From: Arcobacter sp. UBA7394
GTDB lineage: Bacteria > Campylobacterota > Campylobacteria > Campylobacterales > Arcobacteraceae
Direction of reading: 5' to 3'
DNA: 17,848 nt
Assembly: GCA_002470185.1 (NCBI GenBank)
Contig: DKNG01000176.1
Span: 1-17,848, forward strand
The notes below the pieces were generated by a model. The model searched no databases and had not been told where the DNA came from. It saw nothing but the letters and a program-made list of their open reading frames with translations. Below, piece after piece: positions 1-7,577 of the stretch. The position numbers and the translations under genes are program-made. Each line of letters opens with the position of its first letter. Within the stretch, counting starts at the first letter, position 1.

Positions 1-1266
1 ATCTCTTACTTGTGAGTAGTTGTCATTATTTATATTATGATCATACCTATTGGCATCTCCTCTTATTTCTAAAGATGGTTCTGAATAAGAAGCATCTTGT
101 TTAGCTCCATCAAAACTATTTGGCTCATAATAAGCATTTGTAACTTCTTTTTCTTCATAATTCATTGATCCAGCCGCATGATATGTATTAACATCAACAA
201 TTGGTCTATTAACAGGCAGTGATTCATAGTGAGTCCCTACTCTATATCTATGTGCATCTGGATAAGAAAGAATTCTTGCTTGTAACATCTTGTCAGGTGA
301 GAAAGAAATACCAGGAACAATATTTGAAGGAGAAAAAGATGACTGCTCAATCTCATTAAAATAGTTCTTTGGATTTTCATTTAGTGTCATAACCCCAACA
401 TTAATCATTGGATAATCACTGTGAGGCCATACTTTTGTTAAATCAAAAGGATTAAAGGAAGCAGTATTAGCTTGTTCCTCATTCATTATTTGAATTTGGA
501 AATCCCATTGTGGGTAGTTTTTGTTTTCAATATTTTCAAATAAATCTCTTTGATTACTCTCTCTATCACTAGCAATTACTTTTGCTGCTTCTTCATTTGT
601 CAAAGTTTTAATACCTTGTTTTGTTTTGAAATGGAATTTAACCCAAAATCTTTCATTATCATTATTGATTAAACTATAAGTATGAGAACCATATCCATTT
701 ATATGTCTGTAACTTTTAGGGATTCCTCTATCAGACATTAAAATAGTAACTTGATGTAAAGACTCTGGACTTAAAGACCAAAAATCCCAAGCAGCAGTAT
801 TTGATCTTAAATTACTTTGAGGGTGTCTTTTTTGAGTATGAATAAAATCAGGGAACTTTTGAGGATCGCGAATAAAAAATACAGGAGTATTGTTCCCTAC
901 TAAATCCCAATTTCCTTCTTTTGTATAAAACTTCAAGGCAAAACCTCTCACATCTCTTTCAGCATCTGCGGCACCCATTTCTCCTGCAACTGTTGAGAAT
1001 CTTAATAAAAGTCGAGTTTTTTCACCTTTTTGTAAAACCTTAGCTTTTGTAAAAGCTGAAATATCATGAGTTATTTCTAATTCTCCAAAAGCACCACTTC
1101 CTTTAGCATGAACAACTCTCTCAGGTATACGTTCTCTATTTTGGTGAGCAAGTTTTTCAATTAATTGATAATCTTGCATTAAAATTGGACCTCGATCTCC
1201 CGCAGTCATTGAATTTTGGTTATCACTTATTGGATTACCAGCTGTTGTAGTCATTGTTTTTTTCAT
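1..1266 (-). CDS. katA: Monofunctional heme catalase, N-terminal 422 residues (3' end outside window)
   Basis: Catalase splits hydrogen peroxide into water and oxygen in the cytoplasm or periplasm. The translation carries the family hallmarks at the expected spacing: catalytic His53 in [12 protein letters not shown], distal Asn126 in VGNNTPVFF, and proximal heme ligand Tyr335 in [12 protein letters not shown]. The 73-residue His-Asn and 282-residue His-Tyr distances agree with known catalases. About 60 more residues would complete a usual small-subunit catalase of around 480 residues. I chose ATG at 1266 because an AAGGA ribosome site lies just upstream; a second in-frame ATG at 1254 sits too far from it. 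There is no signal peptide. The gene diverges from uvrA. The 186-base gap holds repeated ATTATCC-type words that may be a Fur or PerR operator. Identity is secure; the symbol follows Campylobacterota usage. Confidence 0.96.
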   Translation of the reverse strand, partial: MKKTMTTTAGNPISDNQNSMTAGDRGPILMQDYQLIEKLAHQNRERIPERVVHAKGSGAFGELEITHDISAFTKAKVLQKGEKTRLLLRFSTVAGEMGAADAERDVRGFALKFYTKEGNWDLVGNNTPVFFIRDPQKFPDFIHTQKRHPQSNLRSNTAAWDFWSLSPESLHQVTILMSDRGIPKSYRHINGYGSHTYSLINNDNERFWVKFHFKTKQGIKTLTNEEAAKVIASDRESNQRDLFENIENKNYPQWDFQIQIMNEEQANTASFNPFDLTKVWPHSDYPMINVGVMTLNENPKNYFNEIEQSSFSPSNIVPGISFSPDKMLQARILSYPDAHRYRVGTHYESLPVNRPIVDVNTYHAAGSMNYEEKEVTNAYYEPNSFDGAKQDASYSEPSLEIRGDANRYDHNINNDNYSQVRD

Positions 1267-1279
1267 TCTCTTTTCCTTT

Positions 1280-1361
1280 GGATAATTTTTTTCCTTAAAT
1301 AAAGTTTATTACACTTAAACTTAGTTAGTACTTAAAATTATCCTAGGAAAATAATTATCCT
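1280..1361. promoter_or_regulatory. Repeated ATTATCC/GGATAAT words between katA and uvrA, possible Fur/PerR operator
   Basis: The word GGATAATTTT at 1280-1289 is the exact inverse of AAAATTATCC at 1334-1343. A third copy, ATAATTATCC, lies at 1351-1360. Read on the minus strand, 1346-1360 resembles a Fur-type box (GGATAAT, one base, ATTTTCC) with several mismatches. In Campylobacter, katA is controlled by PerR and Fur, so an iron or peroxide regulator is a reasonable guess. The repeat is seen; the regulator is inferred. Confidence 0.35.
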
Positions 1362-1414
1362 TTAATATTTCATAGATTATTGATTTTTTTAATCAACTAT
1401 TACCTAATCTATCC

Positions 1415-1420
1415 TATAAT
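1415..1420 (+). promoter_or_regulatory. Probable uvrA -10 box
   Basis: A consensus TATAAT sits 32 bases upstream of the uvrA ATG, with no obvious -35 box, as is common in Campylobacterota sigma-70 promoters. A small perfect inverted repeat (TTGATT, 5 T, AATCAA) lies just upstream at 1380-1396 and could be an operator or chance. Confidence 0.5.
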
Positions 1421-1452
1421 AAACGCTTCAAAAATTAAAGGCAGAGATAAAG

Positions 1453-4266
1453 ATGCAAGATACTATTAAAATATTTAATGCTAAAGAAAACAATTTAAAA
1501 AATATTAATTTAGAAATACCAAAAAATAAGCTTATTGTATTTACTGGACTTTCAGGTTCTGGTAAATCTACATTAGCTTTTGATACACTTTATGCGGAAG
1601 GTCAAAGACGATATATTGAGTCATTATCGGCTTATGCTAGACAGTTCTTAGATAAAGTAGGAAAACCAGATGTTGAAAGAATTGAAGGACTAACACCTGC
1701 AATTGCAATTGATCAGAAAACAACATCAAAAAACCCAAGATCAACAGTAGGAACAATTACAGAAGTTTATGATTATTTTAGACTTTTATATGCAAGAGTT
1801 GGAAAACAACATTGTCACCAATGTGGAGATCCAATTTCACAAATGAGTGCTTCTGATATTATTGATCAAGTACTAAAACTTCCTGAAAACTCTAAGATAG
1901 TAATTACTGCACCTCTTATTAATAGAAAAAAAGGTACTTTTGCTGATTTACTAGAATCTCTAAGAGGAAAAGGTTATGTTAGAGCCATGATTGATGGAGT
2001 TATGGCTAGACTTGATGAAGAAATTGAGCTTGAAAAAAATAAAATGCATACAATCAAAGTAGTAATTGATAGGGTTGTTGTAAAAGCTGAAAGTAAAGAA
2101 AGAATTGCACAAGATGTTGAAAAAGGTCTAAAAGAGAGTTTTGGAGAACTTGAAATAGAAGTTCTAAATCACGAAGCTGTTGGAGTTGAAAAACATATTC
2201 ATTACTCTGAACATATGGCGTGTTTTAATTGTAAGATCTCTTTTGAACCTTTAGAGCCTTTATCATTCTCATTTAACTCACCAAAAGGTGCTTGTTCATC
2301 TTGTGATGGTTTAGGTATTAGATACGCATTAGATATGAAAAAAGTAGTAAATGATGAACTACCTTTAGAAGATGGAGCTATTAGAATTATCTATGGTTTC
2401 AATAAAGGTTTCTATTTTAAAATGTTAATTGCTTATTGTGAAGCTGCTGAAATTGATGTTACTATTCCATTTAAAGAACTACCAGAACATCAAAGAAAAG
2501 CTGTATTACATGGTGGAATTGAAGAAGCTAAATTTGAATGGAAAAGGCATAAACTTACTAGAAAATGGGAAGGAATTGTTAAATTAGCTTATGACATGAT
2601 CAAAGATGAAAAAGACATGGCTGAGTTTATGACAGAGAAAACTTGTGATTCTTGTAATGGTAATAGATTAAAACCCTCTTCTCAAAGTGTATTTGTAGCT
2701 GGTAAAACTATTAGTGAAGTTATCAATAAACCAATTGAAGATGCTCATGCATTTTTCCAAGATGAAAAGAATTTTGAATACTTTAGTGATAAAAACCAAA
2801 TGATTTCTGCTCCAATTTTAAAAGAGATTAAAGAGAGAATATTCTTCTTAAATGATGTAGGACTTGGTTATATTACTTTAGGTAGAGATGCTAGAACAAT
2901 TTCAGGTGGAGAAGCTCAAAGAATTAGAGTTGCATCTCAAATTGGTTCAGGCTTAACAGGAGTTATGTACGTACTTGATGAACCTTCAATTGGTTTACAT
3001 GAAAGAGATACATCAAAACTTATTAAAACACTAAAAGCCTTACAAGAAAAAGGTAATACTGTAATTGTAGTTGAGCATGATAAAGAGACTATTGAAGCTG
3101 CTGATTATATTGTAGATATTGGTCCAAATGCCGGTAAATATGGTGGAGAAGTTGTATTCAATGGAACACTTAAACAAATGAATAAAGCCAAGACTTTAAC
3201 AGCTCAATATATGACAGGTAAGAAAAAGATTGATTACCAATACAATAGACCTCAAGAAGAGTTTATTGAAATTAAAAATGTAACTATTAATAATATTAAA
3301 GACTTAGATGTAAAAATTCCTCTAAAAAATCTTTGTGCAATTACAGGAGTTTCAGGATCAGGGAAATCATCTTTAATTTTACAAACTTTATTACCAGTTG
3401 CAAAAGAGTTATTAAATCATGCAAGAAAAGTAAAAAAAGTTGATGGGGTAGAAATTGAAGGTTTAGACGTACTTGATAAAGTAATTTATTTAGACCAATC
3501 ACCTATTGGAAGAACACCTAGATCTAATCCTGCAACATATACTGGATTAATGGATGAATTAAGAGGTCTGTTTGCTAAAACTAAAGAAGCAGAAATTAGA
3601 GGTTACAAAATTGGTAGATTCTCATTTAACGTAAAAGGCGGTAGATGTGAGAAATGTCAAGGTGAAGGTGAAATCAAAATTGAAATGCACTTCTTGCCAG
3701 ATATTATGGTTAAATGTGACGATTGTTTAGGTCAAAGATATAATGCACAAACTTTAGAGATTTACTACAAAGGTAAAAATATATCTGATGTATTAAATAT
3801 GAGTGTAGATGAAGCTTTAGAGTTCTTTGTAAAAGTACCTAAAATTCATGCAAAATTAAAAACACTTTCTGATGTTGGTTTAGGATATATTACTCTTGGG
3901 CAAAATGCAGTAACACTATCAGGTGGAGAAGCACAAAGAATTAAACTATCAAAAGAGTTGAGTAAAAAAGATACTGGAAATACATTATATGTACTTGATG
4001 AACCTACAACTGGTCTTCATTTTGCAGATGTTGATAGACTAACAAGAGTATTACATCACTTAGTTGATTTAGGAAATTCTGTATTAGTAATTGAACATAA
4101 TCTAGATGTTGTTAAGAACTCTGACTGGGTAATTGATATGGGTCCTGAAGGTGGAAATAAAGGTGGGTTACTTGTAGATGAAGGAACACCAAAACAACTA
4201 GCAGCAAACCATAAAAAGTCTGGCTCTTACACTGGATATTATTTAGATAAAGAGTTTCAAGACTAA
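1453..4266 (+). CDS. uvrA: Excinuclease ABC subunit A
   Basis: UvrA is the dimeric ATPase that recognises bulky DNA lesions and loads UvrB in nucleotide excision repair. The 937-residue length is normal. Two ABC modules are visible: Walker A GLSGSGKS at 32-39 and GVSGSGKS at 632-639, signature SGGEAQR at 484-490 and 823-829, and Walker B LDEPSIGLH and LDEPTTGLH. The C-terminal zinc module is intact, with C732/C735 and C755/C758 (CX2C-X19-CX2C). Further cysteine pairs at 121/124, 257/260, 281/284 and 398/401 match the other zinc sites of the family. ATG at 1453 follows an AAAGG site about 11 bases upstream. The stop overlaps the start of the next gene by one base (TAATG), so the two are probably translationally coupled. 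Confidence 0.98.
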   Translation: MQDTIKIFNAKENNLKNINLEIPKNKLIVFTGLSGSGKSTLAFDTLYAEGQRRYIESLSAYARQFLDKVGKPDVERIEGLTPAIAIDQKTTSKNPRSTVGTITEVYDYFRLLYARVGKQHCHQCGDPISQMSASDIIDQVLKLPENSKIVITAPLINRKKGTFADLLESLRGKGYVRAMIDGVMARLDEEIELEKNKMHTIKVVIDRVVVKAESKERIAQDVEKGLKESFGELEIEVLNHEAVGVEKHIHYSEHMACFNCKISFEPLEPLSFSFNSPKGACSSCDGLGIRYALDMKKVVNDELPLEDGAIRIIYGFNKGFYFKMLIAYCEAAEIDVTIPFKELPEHQRKAVLHGGIEEAKFEWKRHKLTRKWEGIVKLAYDMIKDEKDMAEFMTEKTCDSCNGNRLKPSSQSVFVAGKTISEVINKPIEDAHAFFQDEKNFEYFSDKNQMISAPILKEIKERIFFLNDVGLGYITLGRDARTISGGEAQRIRVASQIGSGLTGVMYVLDEPSIGLHERDTSKLIKTLKALQEKGNTVIVVEHDKETIEAADYIVDIGPNAGKYGGEVVFNGTLKQMNKAKTLTAQYMTGKKKIDYQYNRPQEEFIEIKNVTINNIKDLDVKIPLKNLCAITGVSGSGKSSLILQTLLPVAKELLNHARKVKKVDGVEIEGLDVLDKVIYLDQSPIGRTPRSNPATYTGLMDELRGLFAKTKEAEIRGYKIGRFSFNVKGGRCEKCQGEGEIKIEMHFLPDIMVKCDDCLGQRYNAQTLEIYYKGKNISDVLNMSVDEALEFFVKVPKIHAKLKTLSDVGLGYITLGQNAVTLSGGEAQRIKLSKELSKKDTGNTLYVLDEPTTGLHFADVDRLTRVLHHLVDLGNSVLVIEHNLDVVKNSDWVIDMGPEGGNKGGLLVDEGTPKQLAANHKKSGSYTGYYLDKEFQD

Positions 4267-4616
4267 TGAAAATAGATTATTCAATATTCAATCAAGAAAC
4301 AGCAATAGATAGATTTATCTTTGCTGTAGAAAATAAATATTATGTTGAAGCCCATGAACTTCTTGAAGATGATTGGAATGAATTTAAAAGAGAAGGTCAA
4401 AGAGAAAAAGCTTTAGTTTTAAAAGGTTTAATCAATGGAGCAACAGCTCTTGCTTTATATCATATAAAGAAAAAACCTCACGGACACAAAAAAGTTTGGC
4501 CAGCTTTTGAAAAATACATTCCCCTGCTTGATGAAGTAGAACTAGATCAAAAAGAGAAATTTTATAAAGCCAAAAAATTACTTATAGATCTAAATAACAA
4601 ATTAATTACAGAATAA
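4266..4616 (+). CDS. DUF309-like small helical protein
   Basis: This 116-residue protein has the pattern of the DUF309 family: a YxEAHELLEDxW segment (residues 26-37) followed by LKGLINGATALALYH (52-66). It looks wholly helical, with no signal peptide or membrane segment. The function of DUF309 proteins is not established. The paired HE and W residues are the family's conserved surface, which suggests a ligand or metal site, but that is inference. Its ATG shares one base with the uvrA stop, so it depends on uvrA translation. Whether it has any repair role is unknown; the coupling may only reflect genome compaction. The family call rests on motif recall, not a search. Confidence 0.75.
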   Translation: MKIDYSIFNQETAIDRFIFAVENKYYVEAHELLEDDWNEFKREGQREKALVLKGLINGATALALYHIKKKPHGHKKVWPAFEKYIPLLDEVELDQKEKFYKAKKLLIDLNNKLITE

Positions 4617-4660
4617 AAAAAGAAAAAGAAATCAAGTAATATCTTCTACTTTGATTTCTT
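4612..4660. terminator. Hairpin terminator between convergent DUF309 and small unknown gene
   Basis: AAGAAATCAA at 4626-4635 pairs perfectly with TTGATTTCTT at 4651-4660, and GTA/TAC extends the stem past a one-base bulge. On the minus strand the hairpin runs into a T-rich tract (complement of 4612-4627), a classic intrinsic terminator for the leftward gene. On the plus strand the following tract is poor in T, so termination of uvrA may be weaker. The minus gene's stop codon (4659-4661) lies in the stem. Confidence 0.75.
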
Positions 4661-5012
4661 AAGAATCACTATTCAAACTCATAATATATGATTTTAATTT
4701 CATCATATCTTCTGTAGGGTACTGATTTTCAGAACTTCCTCTTTGAGCTTTTACAAAAAAATCATGGGATGCATTATTAAACCCAAAATTTGTATTAGTA
4801 AGTGTAAACTCATATGTATTTGCAGAGCTATTTAATTCAGCTTTTTTAACTTCAGAACTTTTATCAGTTTTTAAAAACTCATCTTGTTGAACTTCTTCTA
4901 ACTGATTTCTTTCACTAAGTTTTGAAGTTGGACTAGATGAATGTACTTGTTCTACTTCTATAGCTTTAGCATCTATATATTGATCTAGCTTAGGTATTAG
5001 TCCAAATTCCAT
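4659..5012 (-). CDS. Small conserved-looking protein of unknown function, 117 residues
   Basis: I do not recognise a named family. The N-terminal third begins MEFGLIPKLDQYIDAKAIEV; the middle is low-complexity, charged and Ser-rich; the C-terminal 50 residues look folded (YEFTLTNTNFGFNN, then ENQYPTEDMMKLKSYIM). The ending faintly recalls the FlaG C-terminus (RQIPPEEMLKL), so a flagellar link is possible but weak. The reading frame stays open 63 bases further upstream to a TTG at 5075, but that TTG is the first half of a perfect -35 box, and an AAGGAGG ribosome site (5018-5024) precedes the ATG at 5012. The ATG is therefore the real start. There is no signal peptide or membrane segment. It is a single-gene unit with its own promoter and terminator, which argues for a real and well-expressed gene. 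Confidence 0.8.
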   Translation of the reverse strand: MEFGLIPKLDQYIDAKAIEVEQVHSSSPTSKLSERNQLEEVQQDEFLKTDKSSEVKKAELNSSANTYEFTLTNTNFGFNNASHDFFVKAQRGSSENQYPTEDMMKLKSYIMSLNSDS

Positions 5013-5045
5013 TACATCCTCCTTCAAATGAAACTTTATAATAAT

Positions 5046-5075
5046 ATTATACACGATTTCTATTGTTTTTGTCAA
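5046..5075 (-). promoter_or_regulatory. Consensus sigma-70 promoter for the 117-residue protein
   Basis: On the minus strand TTGACA (complement of 5070-5075) and TATAAT (complement of 5046-5051) are separated by 18 bases. A perfect -35 is unusual in this AT-rich window and suggests strong constitutive expression. Transcription would start near 5040, giving a leader of about 27 bases that contains the AAGGAGG ribosome site. Confidence 0.8.
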
Positions 5076-5091
5076 AATGTTAAGTTTATTT

Positions 5092-5100
5092 TGCTATTAT
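5092..5100 (+). promoter_or_regulatory. Extended -10 promoter for the CNNM/carbonic anhydrase operon
   Basis: TGCTATTAT gives an extended -10 (TGn plus TATTAT at 5095-5100). The predicted start near 5107 lies just before the AAAGGAG at 5121-5127, so the short leader ORF would be the first thing translated. The promoter is back to back with the one for the leftward gene. Confidence 0.5.
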
Positions 5101-5133
5101 TAGTTACTATTTATTTATTCAAAGGAGTCTTTA

Positions 5134-5193
5134 TTGGAAGATAATTCCCAGAGGTGCAATTTAATTACAAGTGAGCACAAATGGAAATCTTAG
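5134..5193 (+). CDS. Possible 19-codon leader ORF overlapping the CNNM start
   Basis: A TTG at 5134 sits six bases after AAAGGAG (5121-5127), the best ribosome site in this intergenic region. It opens a 19-codon frame (LEDNSQRCNLITSEHKWKS) ending in TAG at 5191-5193, after the CNNM ATG at 5181 and in a different frame. The CNNM ATG has only a weak GTGAG upstream, and its own frame is closed by TGA at 5172-5174. The layout suggests that ribosomes finishing the leader re-initiate at the CNNM ATG. Alternatives are a chance ORF, or a sequencing indel hiding a longer CNNM N-terminus. There is no evidence that the peptide itself has a function. Confidence 0.4.
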   Translation: MEDNSQRCNLITSEHKWKS

Positions 5194-6227
5194 TCTTACT
5201 ATTTTTCGCTGTTGTAGGAGTTTCATTCCTATGTTCTATTTTAGAATCAATCCTACTATCTACTAACGTATCATATATTGCTGTTCTTGAGAAGAAAAAC
5301 CCAACAGCTGGTAAACTTCTTAAAAAACTCAAAGGTGATATTGATATCTCTATAGCATCAATTCTTATTTTAAATACTATTGCTAATACACTAGGAGCTA
5401 CTGCCATTGGGGTGCAAGCACAAAATGTATTTGGTGGTGATAAAACTCTTGTTATGATTACTTCAATTGTTTTAACTTTTTTGATTTTATTTTTTGCTGA
5501 AATTATTCCTAAAACAATCGGTGCAGTTTATTGGAAGCAACTAGCTCCAATTGCAGGAAGAATTATCAAAATATTTATTTTCATTACATACCCTCTTATT
5601 ATAATCACACAATTTGTAACTAAAAAAATTGGTTCAGATAATAATGATTCGATATCGAGAGAAGAGTTAATACATTCTACACTATTAAGTGAAGAAGAAG
5701 GAATTATTGGAGATTTAGAATCTGATATTATAGAAAATACTTTAACTCTAAATAATATGAAAATCAAGGATATTTTAACTCCTAGATCTGTTGTTTATGC
5801 TGTTGACAAAAGAAATTCAATAAAAGATATTATTGAAGACAAAAGAACTTTTAAATTTTCAAGAGTTCCTATTTATGACGGCAGTATTGATAATATTGTT
5901 GGTTTAGTTTTAACTAAAAAACTATTCAAACAAGCACTTATTGACAAAGAAGTTACAATAGAATCTATTATGAAACCCGTAGTTTCATTAAATGAAAATA
6001 TTCCTGTATCAAAAGCATTAAATATGTTTATTCAAAAGAAAGAACACATGTTTATAGTTGCTGATTCATATGATCAAACAGAAGGTATTGTTACATTAGA
6101 AGATTGTATTGAAACACTTCTAGGATTAGAAATTATGGATGAATCTGATACAACTCCGGATATGAGAAGACTTGCTTTAAATAAAATGAAAGCAAAAAGA
6201 AAAGAGAAGGAGAGAGAAAGTAAATGA
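5181..6227 (+). CDS. CNNM/DUF21-type membrane protein with CBS pair (Mg2+/Co2+ transporter family)
   Basis: This inner-membrane protein belongs to the CNNM/CorB family, associated with magnesium or cobalt transport and historically called 'hemolysin-like'. Residues 1-150 form the DUF21 membrane domain, with hydrophobic spans near 1-20, 57-80, 90-110 and 128-148, including FAEIIPKT at 105-112, a family signature. Two CBS domains follow, near 197-250 and 258-318 (TEGIVTLEDCIETLLG). At 348 residues it ends soon after the CBS pair in a basic tail and lacks the C-terminal CorC_HlyC domain found in longer relatives. ATG 5181 is the only plausible start because an in-frame TGA lies at 5172. The gene overlaps the carbonic anhydrase gene by four bases (ATGA), so the two form one operon. 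The substrate cannot be read from sequence. Confidence 0.88.
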   Translation: MEILVLLFFAVVGVSFLCSILESILLSTNVSYIAVLEKKNPTAGKLLKKLKGDIDISIASILILNTIANTLGATAIGVQAQNVFGGDKTLVMITSIVLTFLILFFAEIIPKTIGAVYWKQLAPIAGRIIKIFIFITYPLIIITQFVTKKIGSDNNDSISREELIHSTLLSEEEGIIGDLESDIIENTLTLNNMKIKDILTPRSVVYAVDKRNSIKDIIEDKRTFKFSRVPIYDGSIDNIVGLVLTKKLFKQALIDKEVTIESIMKPVVSLNENIPVSKALNMFIQKKEHMFIVADSYDQTEGIVTLEDCIETLLGLEIMDESDTTPDMRRLALNKMKAKRKEKERESK

Positions 6228-6970
6228 GTTTTAAAAACACGATAATTAGTATTTTTGTAGTATTTGTACTAGCGTTAATGATTGCAGATGGTGAACCTGA
6301 GCCAATGGCACACTGGTCTTATGAAGGTGAAGAGGGTCCAAAAAACTGGTCTGAACTTGATGAAAGATATTCTATGTGTATTGAAGGGTCAAATCAATCA
6401 CCTATTAATATCACTAATACAATCGAAGCAAAACTTTTACCTTTAGAATTAAAAGATAATTCAAAGGGAACTACTTTTATTAATAATGGTCACACTGTAC
6501 AAGTAAACTTTGCAGGTGGAAGTACATTAACATTAGATGGAAAAGAATATAGCTTAAAACAAGTTCATTTCCATACACCAAGTGAAAATACAATTGAAGG
6601 TAAATCTTACCCAATGGAAGCACACTTAGTTCATGCAAGTGGATCAAGTTTAGCAGTAATTGGTGTAATGTTTGAAGTTTCAAATGATAACACTGTATTA
6701 AACAAAATCTTAAGAAACTTACCTGAAAATGAAGGTGATTCAAATGAACTTAAATCACTTGTTTCTGGATATGAGTTATTACCTGAAATCAAAGATTACT
6801 ACAGATTTAATGGTTCTTTAACTACTCCACCTTGTTCTGAAGGTGTTAAATGGGTTGTGTTAAAAACTCCTGTACAAATATCTGAAAGTCAATTAAAAGA
6901 CTTTACTTCTGTTATGCCTGAAAATAACAGACCAATTCAAGAAATTAACGCAAGAACTATCTTACACTAA
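6224..6970 (+). CDS. Alpha-class carbonic anhydrase, exported
   Basis: The enzyme interconverts CO2 and bicarbonate, here in the periplasm. Residues 1-20 form a hydrophobic signal sequence (KNTIISIFVVFVLALMI), without an obvious lipobox. The three zinc ligands are visible as His115 and His117 (QVHFHTPSEN) and His134 (MEAHLVH). His90 (NNGHTV) matches the proton shuttle, Glu121 the gatekeeper, and Thr200 (SLTTPPCSE) the substrate-orienting threonine. Cys52 and Cys204 can form the disulfide typical of bacterial periplasmic forms. The 248-residue length is normal. An AAGGAG site inside the end of the CNNM gene serves its start, and the ATGA overlap couples the two genes. A strong terminator follows. 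Alpha-type carbonic anhydrases are known in Helicobacter, where they help acid and CO2 handling; the role here is inferred. Confidence 0.95.
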   Translation: MSFKNTIISIFVVFVLALMIADGEPEPMAHWSYEGEEGPKNWSELDERYSMCIEGSNQSPINITNTIEAKLLPLELKDNSKGTTFINNGHTVQVNFAGGSTLTLDGKEYSLKQVHFHTPSENTIEGKSYPMEAHLVHASGSSLAVIGVMFEVSNDNTVLNKILRNLPENEGDSNELKSLVSGYELLPEIKDYYRFNGSLTTPPCSEGVKWVVLKTPVQISESQLKDFTSVMPENNRPIQEINARTILH

Positions 6971-6991
6971 TTTCTTAAAATAGCTACGTTA

Positions 6992-7025
6992 AAAGAGAGT
7001 GTCATTTGACATTCTCTTTTTTTTT
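6992..7025 (+). terminator. Rho-independent terminator after the carbonic anhydrase gene
   Basis: AAAGAGAGTGTCA (6992-7004) pairs with TGACATTCTCTTT (7007-7019) through 12-13 pairs with one G-U, followed by an uninterrupted run of T to 7025. It ends the CNNM/carbonic anhydrase operon. Confidence 0.92.
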
Positions 7026-7060
7026 ATATAAACTTCTCAAAAATATTTTAAAGAGAATTA

Positions 7061-7552
7061 ATGAAAAATTTAAATGAGTTTATACAAGATTTCCAAAGTT
7101 TAACACTAAGCACAAATGACAAACAAAACAATCCTTTTTCTTCTTATGCACCTTTTGTAAAAGATGATAATCACTACTATGTATTTATTTCAGATATGGC
7201 GAAACATACTCATAATCTAAGAGAAAATAAAAACTGTAGTCTTTTTTTTATTGAAGATGAAAAAGAGTGTTCTAATATATTTGCAAGAAAAAGAGCAACA
7301 ATTCAATGTGAAAGTATTGAGTTTGAAAAAGAGACAAAGGAAGAATCAAATATTTTAGAATTATTTGAAAATAAATTTGATAAAAAAATGGTAGATATGT
7401 TAAAAGCAATGAAAGACTTCCATATCTTCCAATTTAAGCCATTTTATGGGGAAGCAACATTTGGTTTTGGTAAAGCATATAATCTTGGAGGAGAAGGCTT
7501 TAGTGAGTTTGTACAAAGAGAGAGCACAAACAGCGGTCATGGTCATAAATAA
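7061..7552 (+). CDS. HutZ/HugZ-like heme-utilization protein (split-barrel fold)
   Basis: The 163-residue protein looks like a member of the pyridoxamine-phosphate-oxidase-like split-barrel group that includes HutZ and HugZ, which bind and degrade heme for iron. Supporting segments are NPFSSYAPFV (24-33), the HTHNLRENKNCSLFFIEDE strand-turn (49-67), NIFARKRATIQC (72-83), and FGFGKAYNL (134-142) near the end. The C-terminus is GHGHK (159-163); in HutZ and HugZ a histidine close to the C-terminus is the axial heme ligand, so His160 or His162 may serve here. It is nearer in length to HutZ (about 176) than to HugZ/ChuZ (about 250). An AAAGAG site precedes the ATG. It stands alone between two terminators. 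I see no Fur box directly upstream. Enzymatic heme cleavage is inferred, not shown. Confidence 0.8.
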   Translation: MKNLNEFIQDFQSLTLSTNDKQNNPFSSYAPFVKDDNHYYVFISDMAKHTHNLRENKNCSLFFIEDEKECSNIFARKRATIQCESIEFEKETKEESNILELFENKFDKKMVDMLKAMKDFHIFQFKPFYGEATFGFGKAYNLGGEGFSEFVQRESTNSGHGHK

Positions 7553-7577
7553 AAGTAGTTAAATACTACTTTTATTT
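7547..7577. terminator. Bidirectional hairpin shared by the HutZ-like and DoxX-like genes
   Basis: AAATAAAAGTAGT (7547-7559) and ACTACTTTTATTT (7565-7577) form a perfect 13-pair stem with a 5-base loop. The plus gene's TAA (7550-7552) lies in the left arm, and the minus gene's stop (7559-7561) at the loop. Both flanks are T-rich in the direction of exit. Confidence 0.85.

Noticed and set aside
2902..3939. Repeated DNA encoding SGGEAQR in two places
   Set aside because: It reflects the normal internal duplication of the two ABC modules in UvrA, not a separate repeat element.
5013..5075. 21-residue N-terminal extension of the 117-residue protein from TTG 5075
   Set aside because: The TTG is part of a consensus -35 box and the -10 box also lies in the extension; a strong ribosome site precedes ATG 5012.
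5165..5767. Minus-strand open frames inside the CNNM gene
   Set aside because: They lie opposite a well-supported gene, lack ribosome sites, and show no family features.
6480..6743. Minus-strand open frame in the carbonic anhydrase gene
   Set aside because: Low-complexity Leu/His-rich shadow of a gene with intact catalytic residues.
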